DNA of 17,046 nucleotides from Chloroflexota bacterium. GTDB lineage: Bacteria > Chloroflexota > UBA6077. The notes under the pieces were generated by a model that was not told where the DNA came from, did no database searches, and was given only the letters and a program-made list of their open reading frames with translations. How positions within the stretch are numbered: the first letter of the stretch is position 1; each line of letters starts with the position of its first letter. The position numbers and the translations under genes were made by a program. This document shows, piece by piece, positions 1 to 7,329 of this stretch. Where the stretch lies: NCBI GenBank assembly GCA_023380955.1, contig JAMCTB010000143.1, forward strand, positions 1 to 17,046, written 5' to 3'.

Positions 1-33
1 CTGGGGGGCGTAGCGTTCAGTCAGCAGCGTCAT
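1..33 (-). CDS. Possible 5' end of an unidentified gene, cut by the window edge
   Basis: An ATG at 31-33 opens a frame that stays open for 11 codons to the window edge (MTLLTERYAPQ). Its first bases overlap the TGA stop (30-32) of a short upstream open stretch in the ATGA arrangement typical of translationally coupled genes. That overlap is the main reason for thinking the start is real. The purine-rich run GAGAGAGGAG lies about 10-20 bases upstream and could act as a ribosome binding site. Eleven residues are too few to identify a family. A glycyl radical enzyme activase would be the expected neighbour, but nothing here shows one. Confidence 0.3.
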   Translation of the reverse strand, partial: MTLLTERYAPQ

Positions 34-122
34 CCGAGCACGCTCCTCTCTCGACCAAGCGGCATCTGCGGGAGATCATCGGTGTTCAAGCATACAACCT
101 TTTTGGTTTCGGCTTTGCCGAG
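30..122 (-). other. Orphan 30-codon open stretch, 3' tail of an unknown gene
   Basis: Immediately past the point where glycyl radical enzyme homology stops, a different frame is open for 30 codons after a TAA at 123-125 and ends at TGA 30-32. It reads LGKAETKKVV, CLNTDDLPQM, PLGRERSVLG. It has no start codon of its own and no glycyl radical motif, so it is not the missing enzyme C-terminus. The simplest reading is the 3' tail of another gene joined to the truncated enzyme gene by deletion or insertion. Two small hairpin-like palindromes sit at this junction, at 96-108 (AACC-T5-GGTT) and 110-120 (CGGC-TTT-GCCG). I do not recognise the protein, and the stretch could simply be non-coding. Confidence 0.25.
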
Positions 123-924
123 TTAGGATGTGAAAAACACAGGGGAATTGCCGCGAGAACACGTAGTCGGTAACGTTGTTGACGACCGAGTTCATCTCCA
201 CGGCGTGCTCGACCTGGGCCTTCACCGCCTCCAGGAAACCCTCCATAGACCCGAAGCCTCGTGGATCACCGGTCCGAGGGCCGACTTGCACGCCATTCAT
301 GGGGTTCACCCCGTCAAACAGGGCTAACTCCACCGGCTTGGGGAGGCTGAACCAGCCGGCGTTGGTCCTGCCGTTCATGTCGGCGCCCGTCATGTTGGGG
401 TCGGTCACATTCTCCTGGCACCCACAGTCACCGTAGTGCCGGGCGTGCTCCAGCAACACCCCACAGCAGCTAACCAACGCCGGGATCACGGTCTCGTCGT
501 TGACCAGGATGGGTAGTCCACCGCCAAGACGGACAACCTCTAACGTCCGCCGCAGCAAGTCATCAGGGGTGTGTCGGTGCACCCGAACCGAGAGGTTCGG
601 ATCGTTCAGGTGCACGTGGGCGTGAGCCTCCAGCAGCATGAAGGAGAGTTCGTTGGTGCAGTCCCGCCCGTAGCCGTCGATGCCGCCAAGATTGATCTTG
701 TCGTTGTTGCCTACTCCCATGAAGCCTTCGTTAAGGGAGAACTCGTTGGTCTCGCCCCACTTCAGGAAGAGGCACTCCAGCAACTCCTGGGCTTTGGCCT
801 TTGTGGTGCTGCCTTCGGCCAGATCTGTTTGCAGGTAGGGGTACATGTACTGGTCGAACCGTCCAGCCGAGTGGGAGTCGCCCCCGTCGGCCAAGGCAGT
901 GCCCATGCGCAGGAAGTGGAAGGA
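76..924 (-). pseudogene. Glycyl radical enzyme, middle part (after the amber codon; C-terminus lost)
   Basis: This is the continuation, in the same frame, of the gene that begins at 1848. The first six codons after the amber read SFHFLR, then MGTALADGGD and SAGRFDQYMYPY, the usual glycyl radical enzyme order in which a conserved WEALQS segment is followed by a G-R-x-D-Q-Y block. An NxxLGGIDGYGRDCTNELS block follows. The active-site loop is GDCGCQE, whose second cysteine is about residue 477 of the restored protein and corresponds to the thiyl-radical cysteine. The family more often has G-C-V-E here. An N-G-V-Q-x-GPRTGDP segment comes next. Homology ends at about residue 575 (near base 126, after PCVFHIL). 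The frame then runs through 16 unrelated residues to a stop at 76-78. The C-terminal glycyl radical domain (R-V-x-G-Y), which holds the essential glycine, is absent, so no active enzyme can be made from this copy. Confidence 0.85.
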
Positions 925-1848
925 CTACAGCGCTTCCCACCAGCTTTCGGCAGGGTAGGCGGGCACCTTTCGGCAGATGCGGGCCATCTCCCTCAGTTCC
1001 ACCGTCCGCCGAGGGTTCGGCTCTTCCGACGCCAGAGAATCCGCCAACTCCGCGTTGCGCCGGGCGTAGGCGAGGAGCCCGTCCGCCACGATGAGCATCG
1101 CCTCGTACTGGTTGCGTCGGTCGTAGTCGCTCATCCCCGTCGGGCTACCGGCATCCAACCCCGCGATACAGCTCTTGATCTCCTCCATGATGGCCAGCAG
1201 CCCTCGTCTCAGGATCGAGGCGTAGTCCTGGATGGTGTGATAGAGGGCACCCCCGGGCCACATCTCGCAGCAGTCGCTGAACCGGAGGTACATCCAGGCT
1301 TCTGGGTATTGCCTCTGCATCTCGTTGATGATGTGGGCGGCCTTGGAGCGCGTGCCCCAGTAGGGCCAAATCTGCCTTTCGAACAGTTGGCGGTCTTCAG
1401 GCTCGATGACATACTTCTTCTCCGCACCCTCCAGGGGCGAGGGAGCCTCCGCACCCTGGATCAAGCTCTGGGGGGAGGGTCGCAGAAACTCGCCATAGAA
1501 GTCCACCCGGTGGGGACCGCTCGATGAGGTGCCCATCAGCAGCTGCCCCGGCAGCAGTGCAATGGAGATCTCGCGGAACACCCTGTCCATGGCTATGGCT
1601 CGGCGGAGGGCCGGGTGGAGCCCCTCGGTCTCCTGATACGACCTCGTCGAAATGAGAGCTTTGGCCACGGAGAGGCGGCGCTTCCCTCCTCGATAGCGCG
1701 CCAGAACCGCTTGCCGCAGGGTCTGGATGCGCTCCTCCTCGGGGCTTCCGGTAGCCAGCACCGTGCGGTCGAAAAGGTCTCCCTTCCATGGCGCCCTGGC
1801 CCGAACCCACCATGGGACAGACTTCTCGAGGCTGGAATTGGCAGTCAT
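925..1848 (-). pseudogene. Glycyl radical enzyme (PFL-like), N-terminal part ending in an in-frame amber codon
   Basis: This 307-codon segment is the N-terminal pyruvate formate-lyase-like domain of a glycyl radical enzyme, an oxygen-sensitive class used in anaerobic metabolism (dehydratases, decarboxylases, C-C lyases and fumarate-adding enzymes). The start at 1848 is preceded by GGAGAGG at good spacing and lies 17 bases after the CoA-transferase B gene, so the two are probably co-transcribed. The segment ends ESWWEAL followed by TAG at 925-927. The next codons continue the same domain without a frame change, and the family usually has glutamine here, so the stop can be explained by one CAG to TAG change. 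The substrate cannot be told: the gene shows no clear diol dehydratase, choline lyase or benzylsuccinate synthase signature that I can vouch for. No activating enzyme is visible in the window. Confidence 0.85.
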
Positions 1849-1865
1849 CTGGCCTCTCCACCACG

Positions 1866-2639
1866 CTACTTGTTGAGATACATCCCCTGGGGATCGACCC
1901 TTTCACGCAGGATCGACAGCTGCGTCTGCGTCGGCCAGGAGGTGGTAGGAACGTCGCCCTCGATCACCGGCTCGAAACCCATGTTGTCCAGCACCTGTTG
2001 GAGAGACACGTGGGGATGAAGTGACTCCAGCTTCATCCGCCTACTATTTGTGTCGAATCCCATGACGGCCAGGTCCGTGATGACTCTCACCGGTCCTTCC
2101 CCAGGGAGATTCGCCTTCTCCCTGGCTCCGGGCCCAGTGAGGAATCCCGGCGTCGTCAGATACTGGACCCTTCGGGGAAACTTCCGTTTCTCGTGGGGGA
2201 CTATGATGACGACCCGCCTGGCCATGCTGGCTATGTCGTTGGCGCCGCCGCTGCCAGGCAACCTGACCTTGGGATGGAAGTAGTCGCCAATCACCGTGGA
2301 GTTGATGTTGCCGTATTCGTCCACCTCTGCCGCTCCCAGAAAGCCTAGGTCCACCTTCCCTCGTTGTAGAAGACTCAGCGCATAGTAGAGGTTGCTGGCC
2401 TTCGCCGCCCCCTTCAGCAGCTTGAAGTCACCAACCCCCACCGCCATCTCAGCCGGAGTCGCGTCGATGATACCGGACTCGAAAGTCAGGACCGCGTTGG
2501 GAGCATGGGTGTACTTGGCCAGGTAAGCCGCCACCATGGGAAGGCCGGTGCCGATGAGACACACCTCACCATCCCTTATCTCCTGGGCGGCAGCCACCGC
2601 CATGATCTCCTGCATGGTACATCCGTTTATCGAACCCAT
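1866..2639 (-). CDS. Class I CoA-transferase, subunit B (pair 1, GctB/IpdB-like)
   Basis: This is the beta-type subunit of a glutaconate CoA-transferase-like enzyme, which moves CoA between carboxylic acids through a glutamyl-CoA thioester intermediate. The N-terminal motif CLIGTGLPMVAAYLAK is followed by LTFESG, whose glutamate (about residue 54 from this start) aligns with the catalytic glutamate of the family. GNINSTVIGD, PGSGGANDIA and VPHEKRKF complete the fold. I chose ATG 2639 because AGGTGA lies five bases upstream. A GTG at 2648, directly after the A-subunit stop, would add three residues. The length of 257 residues is normal. It is very similar to subunit B of pair 2 (12864-13667), roughly two thirds identical by eye. 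The acid substrate is unknown. It follows its A partner without a gap and precedes the broken glycyl radical enzyme. Confidence 0.88.
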   Translation of the reverse strand: MGSINGCTMQEIMAVAAAQEIRDGEVCLIGTGLPMVAAYLAKYTHAPNAVLTFESGIIDATPAEMAVGVGDFKLLKGAAKASNLYYALSLLQRGKVDLGFLGAAEVDEYGNINSTVIGDYFHPKVRLPGSGGANDIASMARRVVIIVPHEKRKFPRRVQYLTTPGFLTGPGAREKANLPGEGPVRVITDLAVMGFDTNSRRMKLESLHPHVSLQQVLDNMGFEPVIEGDVPTTSWPTQTQLSILRERVDPQGMYLNK

Positions 2640-2648
2640 GTCTCTCAC

Positions 2649-3566
2649 CTATCTCCATGCATAGCCAAGGTAGGGGTCGGCCCTGAGCTCAAACAGCCTG
2701 CGAAGCCCTATACGCTCCAGGTAGTCCCAGTGGTTTCGCGTGCCGTAGACGAACTCATCCAGATAACGGCCAAAGCCCTCCGCCGTCCGCGATAGCTCCC
2801 AGTAGCACCGAATATGCTCCGGATCGTAGTCGTAGTAACGGTACATTCCAGCCGGGTGAGCACCGTAGGGCGCCTCCACCACGGCATCCACCAGGAAGCC
2901 CGGAATGATGGTCAACTCCGGCTGTTTGCGGATGACTTCACTGTCGACGATTTCCTCCGCAGTCACGATGACCCGCTTGGCAGAGCGCACCTGTTCGTCG
3001 ATGGTGGAGGTCATACCGAAGATCTGGCAGTTCCCCTGCTGGTCGCAACGGGACACGTGCACTATGGCCACATCAGGCTGCACCGCCTCTACCGCCACCA
3101 CTTCCTCTCCATTGAAAGGAGAGTTCACCCTCGCCATCTTGTTCGAGTCGAAACTGCGAATCCGCTCGATGTCGGTCCCGGCCATGGAGCGCAGCGGCAG
3201 GAAGGGGACGCCTAGGGCACCGGCCAGGAAGCAAGAGGTGATCCCGAAGTGGCTGTAGTCCTCTACCTGCATCTCCCCGGACTCCACCGCTCGGGAGAAG
3301 TTCATACACCGCCCGTACCCTTCGAACATGTAGTTGGAGAGGCGGGCACGCCGGATAGCCCCCACCCCTGACAGCAGGTCGACGGCCCAGCACTCGCCCA
3401 TGGAGGTGAGGTCGAAGCCCTTCTTGCCCTGCCGGATCATCTCTCGAACGAAGGCGAGGGGGGCCAGGGAGTGAGCAAAGCCGCCGAAGGTTAAGTTCTG
3501 GCCTTCCTGCATCGTGGAAACCGCCTGCTGCATCGTCGTCAGCTTGCTTGCCATCTCGATCGTCAT
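2649..3566 (-). CDS. Class I CoA-transferase, subunit A (pair 1, GctA/IpdA-like)
   Basis: This is the alpha-type partner of the preceding entry; the two should form a heteromeric CoA-transferase in the cytoplasm. The family's glycine-rich opening appears as GQNLTFGGFAHSLAP near residue 22. Other landmarks are SNYMFEGYGRCMNF, VEDYSHFGITS near residue 101, PFLPLRSMAGTD near 121, VAIVHVSRCDQQGNCQIFG, and the conserved VDAVVEAPYGAHPAGMYRYY near 228. The length of 305 residues is typical. GGGTGG sits just upstream of ATG 3566. A second ATG four codons in is a weaker choice. The gene begins 53 bases after the TRAP permease stop, so it is probably expressed with the TRAP genes, which would fit a transporter delivering the carboxylate that is activated here. 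That link is inferred from position only. Confidence 0.88.
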   Translation of the reverse strand: MTIEMASKLTTMQQAVSTMQEGQNLTFGGFAHSLAPLAFVREMIRQGKKGFDLTSMGECWAVDLLSGVGAIRRARLSNYMFEGYGRCMNFSRAVESGEMQVEDYSHFGITSCFLAGALGVPFLPLRSMAGTDIERIRSFDSNKMARVNSPFNGEEVVAVEAVQPDVAIVHVSRCDQQGNCQIFGMTSTIDEQVRSAKRVIVTAEEIVDSEVIRKQPELTIIPGFLVDAVVEAPYGAHPAGMYRYYDYDPEHIRCYWELSRTAEGFGRYLDEFVYGTRNHWDYLERIGLRRLFELRADPYLGYAWR

Positions 3567-3619
3567 CGGTCCACCCTTTACAAGTTACTGGGTCTCAGGC
3601 GCGGGTCGGAGGCAACACC

Positions 3620-4447
3620 CTATTGCGGGAAGAACAGCCGAGGCACGAAGGTTACCAACGGCGGGAACAGGGCCAGGAGCACTGCCACGCCCAGCAAGGT
3701 GAAGGCAAATGGCCAGACGGTGAAGATCACCTTGCTCAACGGGATCTTGCCGATGCTGCAGCCGACGAAGAGCAGCGAGCCGACTGGTGGGGTGACCGCC
3801 CCGATCAGGGTCGTCAGGCAGATGACCACCCCGAAGTGGATGGGATCGAACCCCAAGGCCGTGCCTATCTTCGCCAGCGGGGCCGAGAACATAACCAGTA
3901 TCGGAGTCACGTCAACGAAGAAACCGAGGATGAACAGGAAGACCATGATCACGAACAGCTGGCCCATGCGGTCCGAGGTCAGGCTCTGCAGGAATCCGAG
4001 GGCAAGAGCCTGGAACTGGGCGCGGGTGAGGAGCGCCCCGAAAACGTTGGCAAAAGCCAGGATCAACATCACGATGGTGGTCGTGGCTGCCGAGCTGACG
4101 AAGACGGCACGAAGCCGTCGCAAGGTCAGAGTCCTGAAGACGAAGAAGCCCAGCACCATGGCATACACCACCGCTATCACCCCCGCTTCGGTGGGAGTGG
4201 TTATGCCGCCTACTATGCCTCCGACGATGATCAGCGGCGCCAGCAGCGCCCAGAAGGAGTGGAGAAAAGCGCGCCCCAGCCGACCCAGGGAGAAGCTCCC
4301 GCCAGCCTTGAAGCCTCGGCGGCTGGCGTAGAAGAGGGAAAGCCCCATGAGACTCAAGCCCATGATGACGCCGGGGACAAAGCCTCCCAGGAACATCTGC
4401 CCCACGGATACCTGAGCCAGCGAGCCGTACAGAATGAAGATGATGCT
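3620..4447 (-). pseudogene. dctM: TRAP transporter large permease DctM, C-terminal part (downstream of frameshift)
   Basis: This is the larger remainder of the TRAP DctM membrane subunit, whose 12 or so helices carry substrate using an ion gradient. From the frameshift the correct frame reads SIIFILYGSLAQ, then MFLGGFVPGVIMG and GGITTPTEAGVIAV. A late block, TPILVMFSAPLAKIG followed by HFGVVICLTTLIGAVTPPVGS, matches the second half of the family. Hydrophobic helices continue to a normal C-terminus at 3620-3622. With one base removed from the G run at 4448-4455, both parts join into 428 residues, the usual DctM length. A GTG within this frame at 4405 could in theory start a shorter product, but there is no reason to expect function from it. 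Confidence 0.85.
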
Positions 4448-4907
4448 GGGGGGGGATGATGGGGCCGATAGTAGCCGCCGAGGCCGTGAGAGAAACGGCG
4501 AAGTCGGCGTCGTACCCGTTCTTCTTCATGCTTGGGATCAGCAAGGATCCGATGGCGGCGCAGTCGGCCACGGAGGAGCCGGACACGCCAGCGAACACCA
4601 TGCTAGAAACCACCGTGACGTGGGCCAGCCCGCCTTTGATGTGGCCTACCAGGGCCTCGGCCAACCCGACGATCCGCTCGGTAAGCCCACCTTCGTTCAT
4701 GAGATCCCCGGCTAAGATGAAGAAGGGGATCGCCATGAAGGGGAAGGAGTCAATCCCCGCGAACACCTTGGAGATGAGAAAGGTGGGAGGAAGCTGCTCG
4801 CTAAAAAGGGTCACTATCAGCGACGAGATCCCGATGCTGAAGGCTATGGGCGTCGCGATCAGCAGACAGGCAAAGAACAGACCAAAGAGCCAGAGAATGA
4901 TCGTCAT
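4448..4907 (-). pseudogene. dctM: TRAP transporter large permease DctM, N-terminal part (upstream of frameshift)
   Basis: The gene starts at ATG 4907, which overlaps the DctQ stop as ATGA, the standard coupling of dctQ and dctM. The first 153 codons are collinear with the family: hydrophobic helices from residue 3, MAIPFFILAGDLMNEGGLT near residue 58, the strongly conserved VFAGVSGSSVADCAAIGS, and TIGPIIPP. The expected PSIIFILYG does not follow. The reading frame instead becomes QHHLHSVRLAG and runs out of frame for some 180 codons to a stop at 3912. The cause is an eight-base G run on the plus strand at 4448-4455 where seven would keep the frame. Homopolymer miscount in sequencing is as likely as a true mutation, so the gene could be intact in the organism. 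Confidence 0.87.
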
Positions 4908-5461
4908 TGGATCGCCCCCGCTTCGATGTCGGCGGGCTGTAGCGGCCTGCCCCGCGCCACCAGGTAGATCGCCCTGGCCTCCTCGATCAGCATCAGCACC
5001 GCACCAACAGGGATAGCCGCGTAGATGTATCCCATGGGGATCTCCAGCGCCGAGGAAAGCTGCTGCATGTTCAGTACGGTCATCTCGACCCCATACCTCA
5101 GCAGCACCAGCAGCAGGAAGACAATGAGCGCGTGGCTGAACAGCTGTACCGTCAGCCTCAAGGCCTTCGGTAACCACGCAATGAAGATATCGACACCCAG
5201 GTGCACCCCTCGGCGAATGGCAAGTCCCGATACCAGGTAGATCATCCACTGGGCCGTGTAGCGGGTGACTTCCTCTCCCCAAAAGACGGGAGGCAAGCCC
5301 GGGATGTAGCGACCGAGGTATCGGGCGACGACCCCGATAAAGGAGGCTGCGACCATCACCGCTAGGGCCAGGAAGACCAGGTTCTGGATTATCGAGTCAT
5401 AGATCGCCATGACTCGACGGCCAGAACCCCCAGTGGGCAAGGTAGACATAGCTGCGGACAT
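4904..5461 (-). CDS. dctQ: TRAP transporter small permease DctQ
   Basis: This is the four-helix small membrane subunit of a TRAP (tripartite ATP-independent periplasmic) transporter. The predicted protein has 185 residues, with hydrophobic segments near residues 25-45 (NLVFLALAVMVAASFIGVVA), 60-80, 98-118 (LFSHALIVFLLLVLLRYGVE) and 135-155 (IPMGYIYAAIPVGAVLMLI). The motif FWGEEVTRYTAQWMIYL with GLAIRRGVHLGVD is the usual DctQ pattern of a charged EE pair on helix 2 followed by R-x-G-x-H-x-x-x-D. I set the start at ATG 5461 because GGAGGGG lies six bases upstream; a longer open frame to 5536 runs through the intergenic hairpin and is unlikely to be coding. The stop overlaps the dctM start. It is separated by 85 bases and a strong hairpin from the binding-protein gene. 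Confidence 0.88.
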   Translation of the reverse strand: MSAAMSTLPTGGSGRRVMAIYDSIIQNLVFLALAVMVAASFIGVVARYLGRYIPGLPPVFWGEEVTRYTAQWMIYLVSGLAIRRGVHLGVDIFIAWLPKALRLTVQLFSHALIVFLLLVLLRYGVEMTVLNMQQLSSALEIPMGYIYAAIPVGAVLMLIEEARAIYLVARGRPLQPADIEAGAIQ

Positions 5462-5504
5462 CTCTTTCCCCTCCAGGACGGTAGCTGCTGTATGAAAGGA
5501 CCTT

Positions 5505-5539
5505 GGAGTGTGTGCCGGGTGGGACCCGGCACACACTCC
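5505..5539 (-). promoter_or_regulatory. Perfect 16-bp intergenic hairpin between dctP and dctQ
   Basis: The arms at 5505-5520 and 5524-5539 are exact inverted repeats (GGAGTGTGTGCCGGGT and its complement) around a three-base loop. The hairpin begins seven bases after the DctP stop codon. No T run follows on the transcribed strand, so it is not a standard intrinsic terminator. A hairpin here would be expected to protect or process the upstream message, giving more binding protein than permease, as is known for the malE-malF interval of Escherichia coli. That role is inferred. Confidence 0.8.
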
Positions 5540-5546
5540 GGGGGAG

Positions 5547-6665
5547 CTACTTGATCGTCTGGATGCGGGAAAGAAGCTGGGCCGCCTCCTCCCCCTTGTC
5601 CTTGGCGAAGCTCGCGTTGGGGTCCTTCACCGCCTGCTGGAAGGGAGTGAGATCGGTGATCTCGATGATCTGCGCCCCACCGGCCTTCATCTTGTCGTAG
5701 TTCTGCTGGTTGATACCGGTGATCAGCTGATACTGATAATCGCCCGATTCCTTGCCCGCATCGTTGATGGCCTTCTGAACGTCCTGAGGCAGCCCCTGGT
5801 AGAACTTATCGTTGGCGACGAGGTAGAGCACCTGGTAAATGTGCTTTGTAAGGGTCAGGTTCTTGGCAACCTCGTAGTACTTGCCGTTGAACAGGGTGCT
5901 GGGCGAGCCCTCGATCGCCTCTGCCACCTTGGTCTGCAGTGCGTTGTAGGCCTCGGGCAGGGCAATGGGAGTAGGTATGGAACCGAGAGCCTTCGCCATG
6001 GAGACGTACGCCGGCGATTCGGGAACGCGGAACTTCAGCCCCTTGAAGTCGTCGATAGTGCGGAGCGGCTTCACCGACAGGGTGCTTCGAGGGCCATCAT
6101 AGTAGTAACCCACCGGCCGGATGCCCTTGTCGGTGAGGAGCTTCGTCAAGTCGGGGGTCAACTGCTGGGCGACCCGCCGCAGATGATCGAAATCGTTGTA
6201 GAGATAGGGAAGCTCGAGCACCTGGATGCCCGGCGCGTAGGTACCGATGCCCGCGAGGCCGCTGTACATCATCTCTACAGTGCCAGACTTGAGCCCTTCC
6301 GCGGTCTCCCGCTCGCTGCCCAACTGAGCATCATGGAAGACCTGGACCTTGACCTGCCCGTTGGTCTTTTGCTGCACCAGCTCAGCGAACTTGTCGGCGG
6401 CCTTCGAAACGAAATGGTCGGCCGGATACATGCTGGCGAGGCGGATGGTGTACTTTGCCGCGGCGTTGCCGGTTGCCGGCGCGGCTGCCTGCGCCACCGT
6501 CGGCTGGGCCGGAGCTGCCGCTTGCGCTGCCGTGGGCTGAGCAGCGGGCTTGCTGGCCTGGGGAGCCGAGGTGGGGGCCGGTGCTGCCCCTCCCCCGCAA
6601 GCCACCAGGACGAGCGCGATAACCACTAGAAGGGATCCGGTAATGAGTCTCACTGACCTGGACAT
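5547..6665 (-). CDS. dctP: TRAP transporter solute-binding lipoprotein (DctP family)
   Basis: This extracytoplasmic binding protein captures the substrate for the DctQ/DctM permease. The start at ATG 6665 follows GGAGGAG; a longer open frame to 6752 lacks such a site. Residues 1-23 form a lipoprotein signal peptide (hydrophobic 8-21, lipobox LVAC, lipidated Cys23). Residues 24-69 are a low-complexity Ala/Pro/Gln/Thr linker. The folded part begins with YTIRLASMYPADHF and shows the family features FAELVQQKTNGQVKVQVF, AQLGSERETAEGLKSGTVEM, and GLKFRVPES, where Arg213 is the arginine that in this family normally pairs with a substrate carboxylate. EAYNALQTKVAEAIEG follows. The protein has 372 residues. 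The arginine favours an organic acid substrate. A 102-base gap with a small hairpin separates it from the ATPase remnant upstream, so this may be the first gene of its own transcript. Confidence 0.9.
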   Translation of the reverse strand: MSRSVRLITGSLLVVIALVLVACGGGAAPAPTSAPQASKPAAQPTAAQAAAPAQPTVAQAAAPATGNAAAKYTIRLASMYPADHFVSKAADKFAELVQQKTNGQVKVQVFHDAQLGSERETAEGLKSGTVEMMYSGLAGIGTYAPGIQVLELPYLYNDFDHLRRVAQQLTPDLTKLLTDKGIRPVGYYYDGPRSTLSVKPLRTIDDFKGLKFRVPESPAYVSMAKALGSIPTPIALPEAYNALQTKVAEAIEGSPSTLFNGKYYEVAKNLTLTKHIYQVLYLVANDKFYQGLPQDVQKAINDAGKESGDYQYQLITGINQQNYDKMKAGGAQIIEITDLTPFQQAVKDPNASFAKDKGEEAAQLLSRIQTIK

Positions 6666-6688
6666 GGTCTCCTCCACTTCCCCGATTC

Positions 6689-6706
6689 CCGAGTCCCACG
6701 ACTCGG
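6689..6706 (-). promoter_or_regulatory. Small hairpin just upstream of the dctP start
   Basis: CCGAGTC and its exact complement flank a four-base loop (7-bp stem), about 24 bases upstream of the dctP start codon, just before its ribosome binding site. The stem is short and no T run follows, so it is a weak candidate for a leader element or a remnant terminator. It could be chance in GC-rich DNA. Confidence 0.3.
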
Positions 6707-6767
6707 CTATGCGCAGCGACCCTGATGCATGCACGAACCAGTGGGCCGCCACCCTGATTTCGTTGGC

Positions 6768-7319
6768 TTACCGCTGGGTGAGGTTCGCAATTGACTTTTC
6801 GGTCTCACGGTCGAAGAGGTGGATCTTCTCTTTCGGGAAGGCCAGCTTCACCACATCGCCCACCCTCACCCGGGTCGAGCCATCCATCTTGGCGACGAAG
6901 CTCTTCCCTCTTACTACCAGGTACACGACCTGCTCCGGCCCCATCATCTCCACCACTTCCACCGTGGCCGCGATCTCCCCCGTCGCCTCCGTCTCCTCCT
7001 GGCTCATCTCCCCCAGATGCTCCGGCCTGATCCCCAGGATCACCTTCCTCCCCTGATAGAGTCCAAGAGGCTTCCACCCCAAGAGCACCTCGATCCCCAG
7101 GATGCCCGCCGCCTCCTTCACCCGCCTGTCGATCTCCGCCCTCTGGAACTTCCGCATCTTGAGGCCGAATACCAGGTTGTCGTAGACGTTCATGTGGGGA
7201 TAGAGCGCATAGGACTGAAACGCCATCGCGATGCCCCGGTCCTTGGGAGACACATCGTTCACCAGACGGTCGCCTATGACGATCTTGCCCTCAGTGACCT
7301 CTTCCAGGCCGGCGACCAT
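6768..7319 (-). pseudogene. ABC transporter ATPase remnant (UgpC/MalK/MsmX type), two deletions
   Basis: This should be the energising subunit of the sugar-type ABC importer upstream. Homology begins abruptly at MVAGLEEVTEGKIVIGDR, so the N-terminal strand and Walker A (GPSGCGKTT) are missing. The Q-loop region FQSYALYPHMNVYDNL and the helical segment to ILGIEVLLGWKP are present. The sequence then jumps to YQGRKVILGIRPEHL of the C-terminal regulatory (TOBE) domain and continues to a normal end (HLFDRETEKSIANL). The LSGGQ signature, Walker B, D-loop and H-loop are therefore also missing. About 184 codons remain of roughly 360. The product could not bind or hydrolyse ATP. The open frame extends to 7343 and overlaps the permease stop, which marks the first deletion junction. 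The importer would need an ATPase encoded elsewhere, as is known for MsmX/MsmK-type shared ATPases. Confidence 0.9.
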
Positions 7320-7329
7320 CCCAGGAGCC

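Noticed and set aside
925..927. Pyrrolysine or other UAG recoding in the glycyl radical enzyme
   Set aside because: The gene also lacks its C-terminal radical domain, so it is probably dead anyway, and no recoding machinery is visible in the window.
571..1527. Plus-strand open frame (318 codons) across the amber codon of the glycyl radical enzyme
   Set aside because: The minus strand carries conserved glycyl radical enzyme blocks on both sides of the amber codon; the plus-strand product has no motif.
4448..4455. Programmed frameshifting in dctM
   Set aside because: The family is normally a single frame, no stimulatory structure is evident, and homopolymer error or mutation is simpler.
5508..6629. 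Long plus-strand open frame (373 codons) opposite the dctP gene
   Set aside because: It mirrors the TRAP binding-protein gene, its start lies within the hairpin, and its Gly/Arg/Leu-rich composition is that of a shadow frame.
7029..7103. 12-base direct repeat GATCCCCAGGAT at 7029-7040 and 7092-7103 within the ATPase remnant
   Set aside because: Both copies encode ILGI at places where the family independently has such residues, and they do not bracket the deletion, so codon coincidence is enough.
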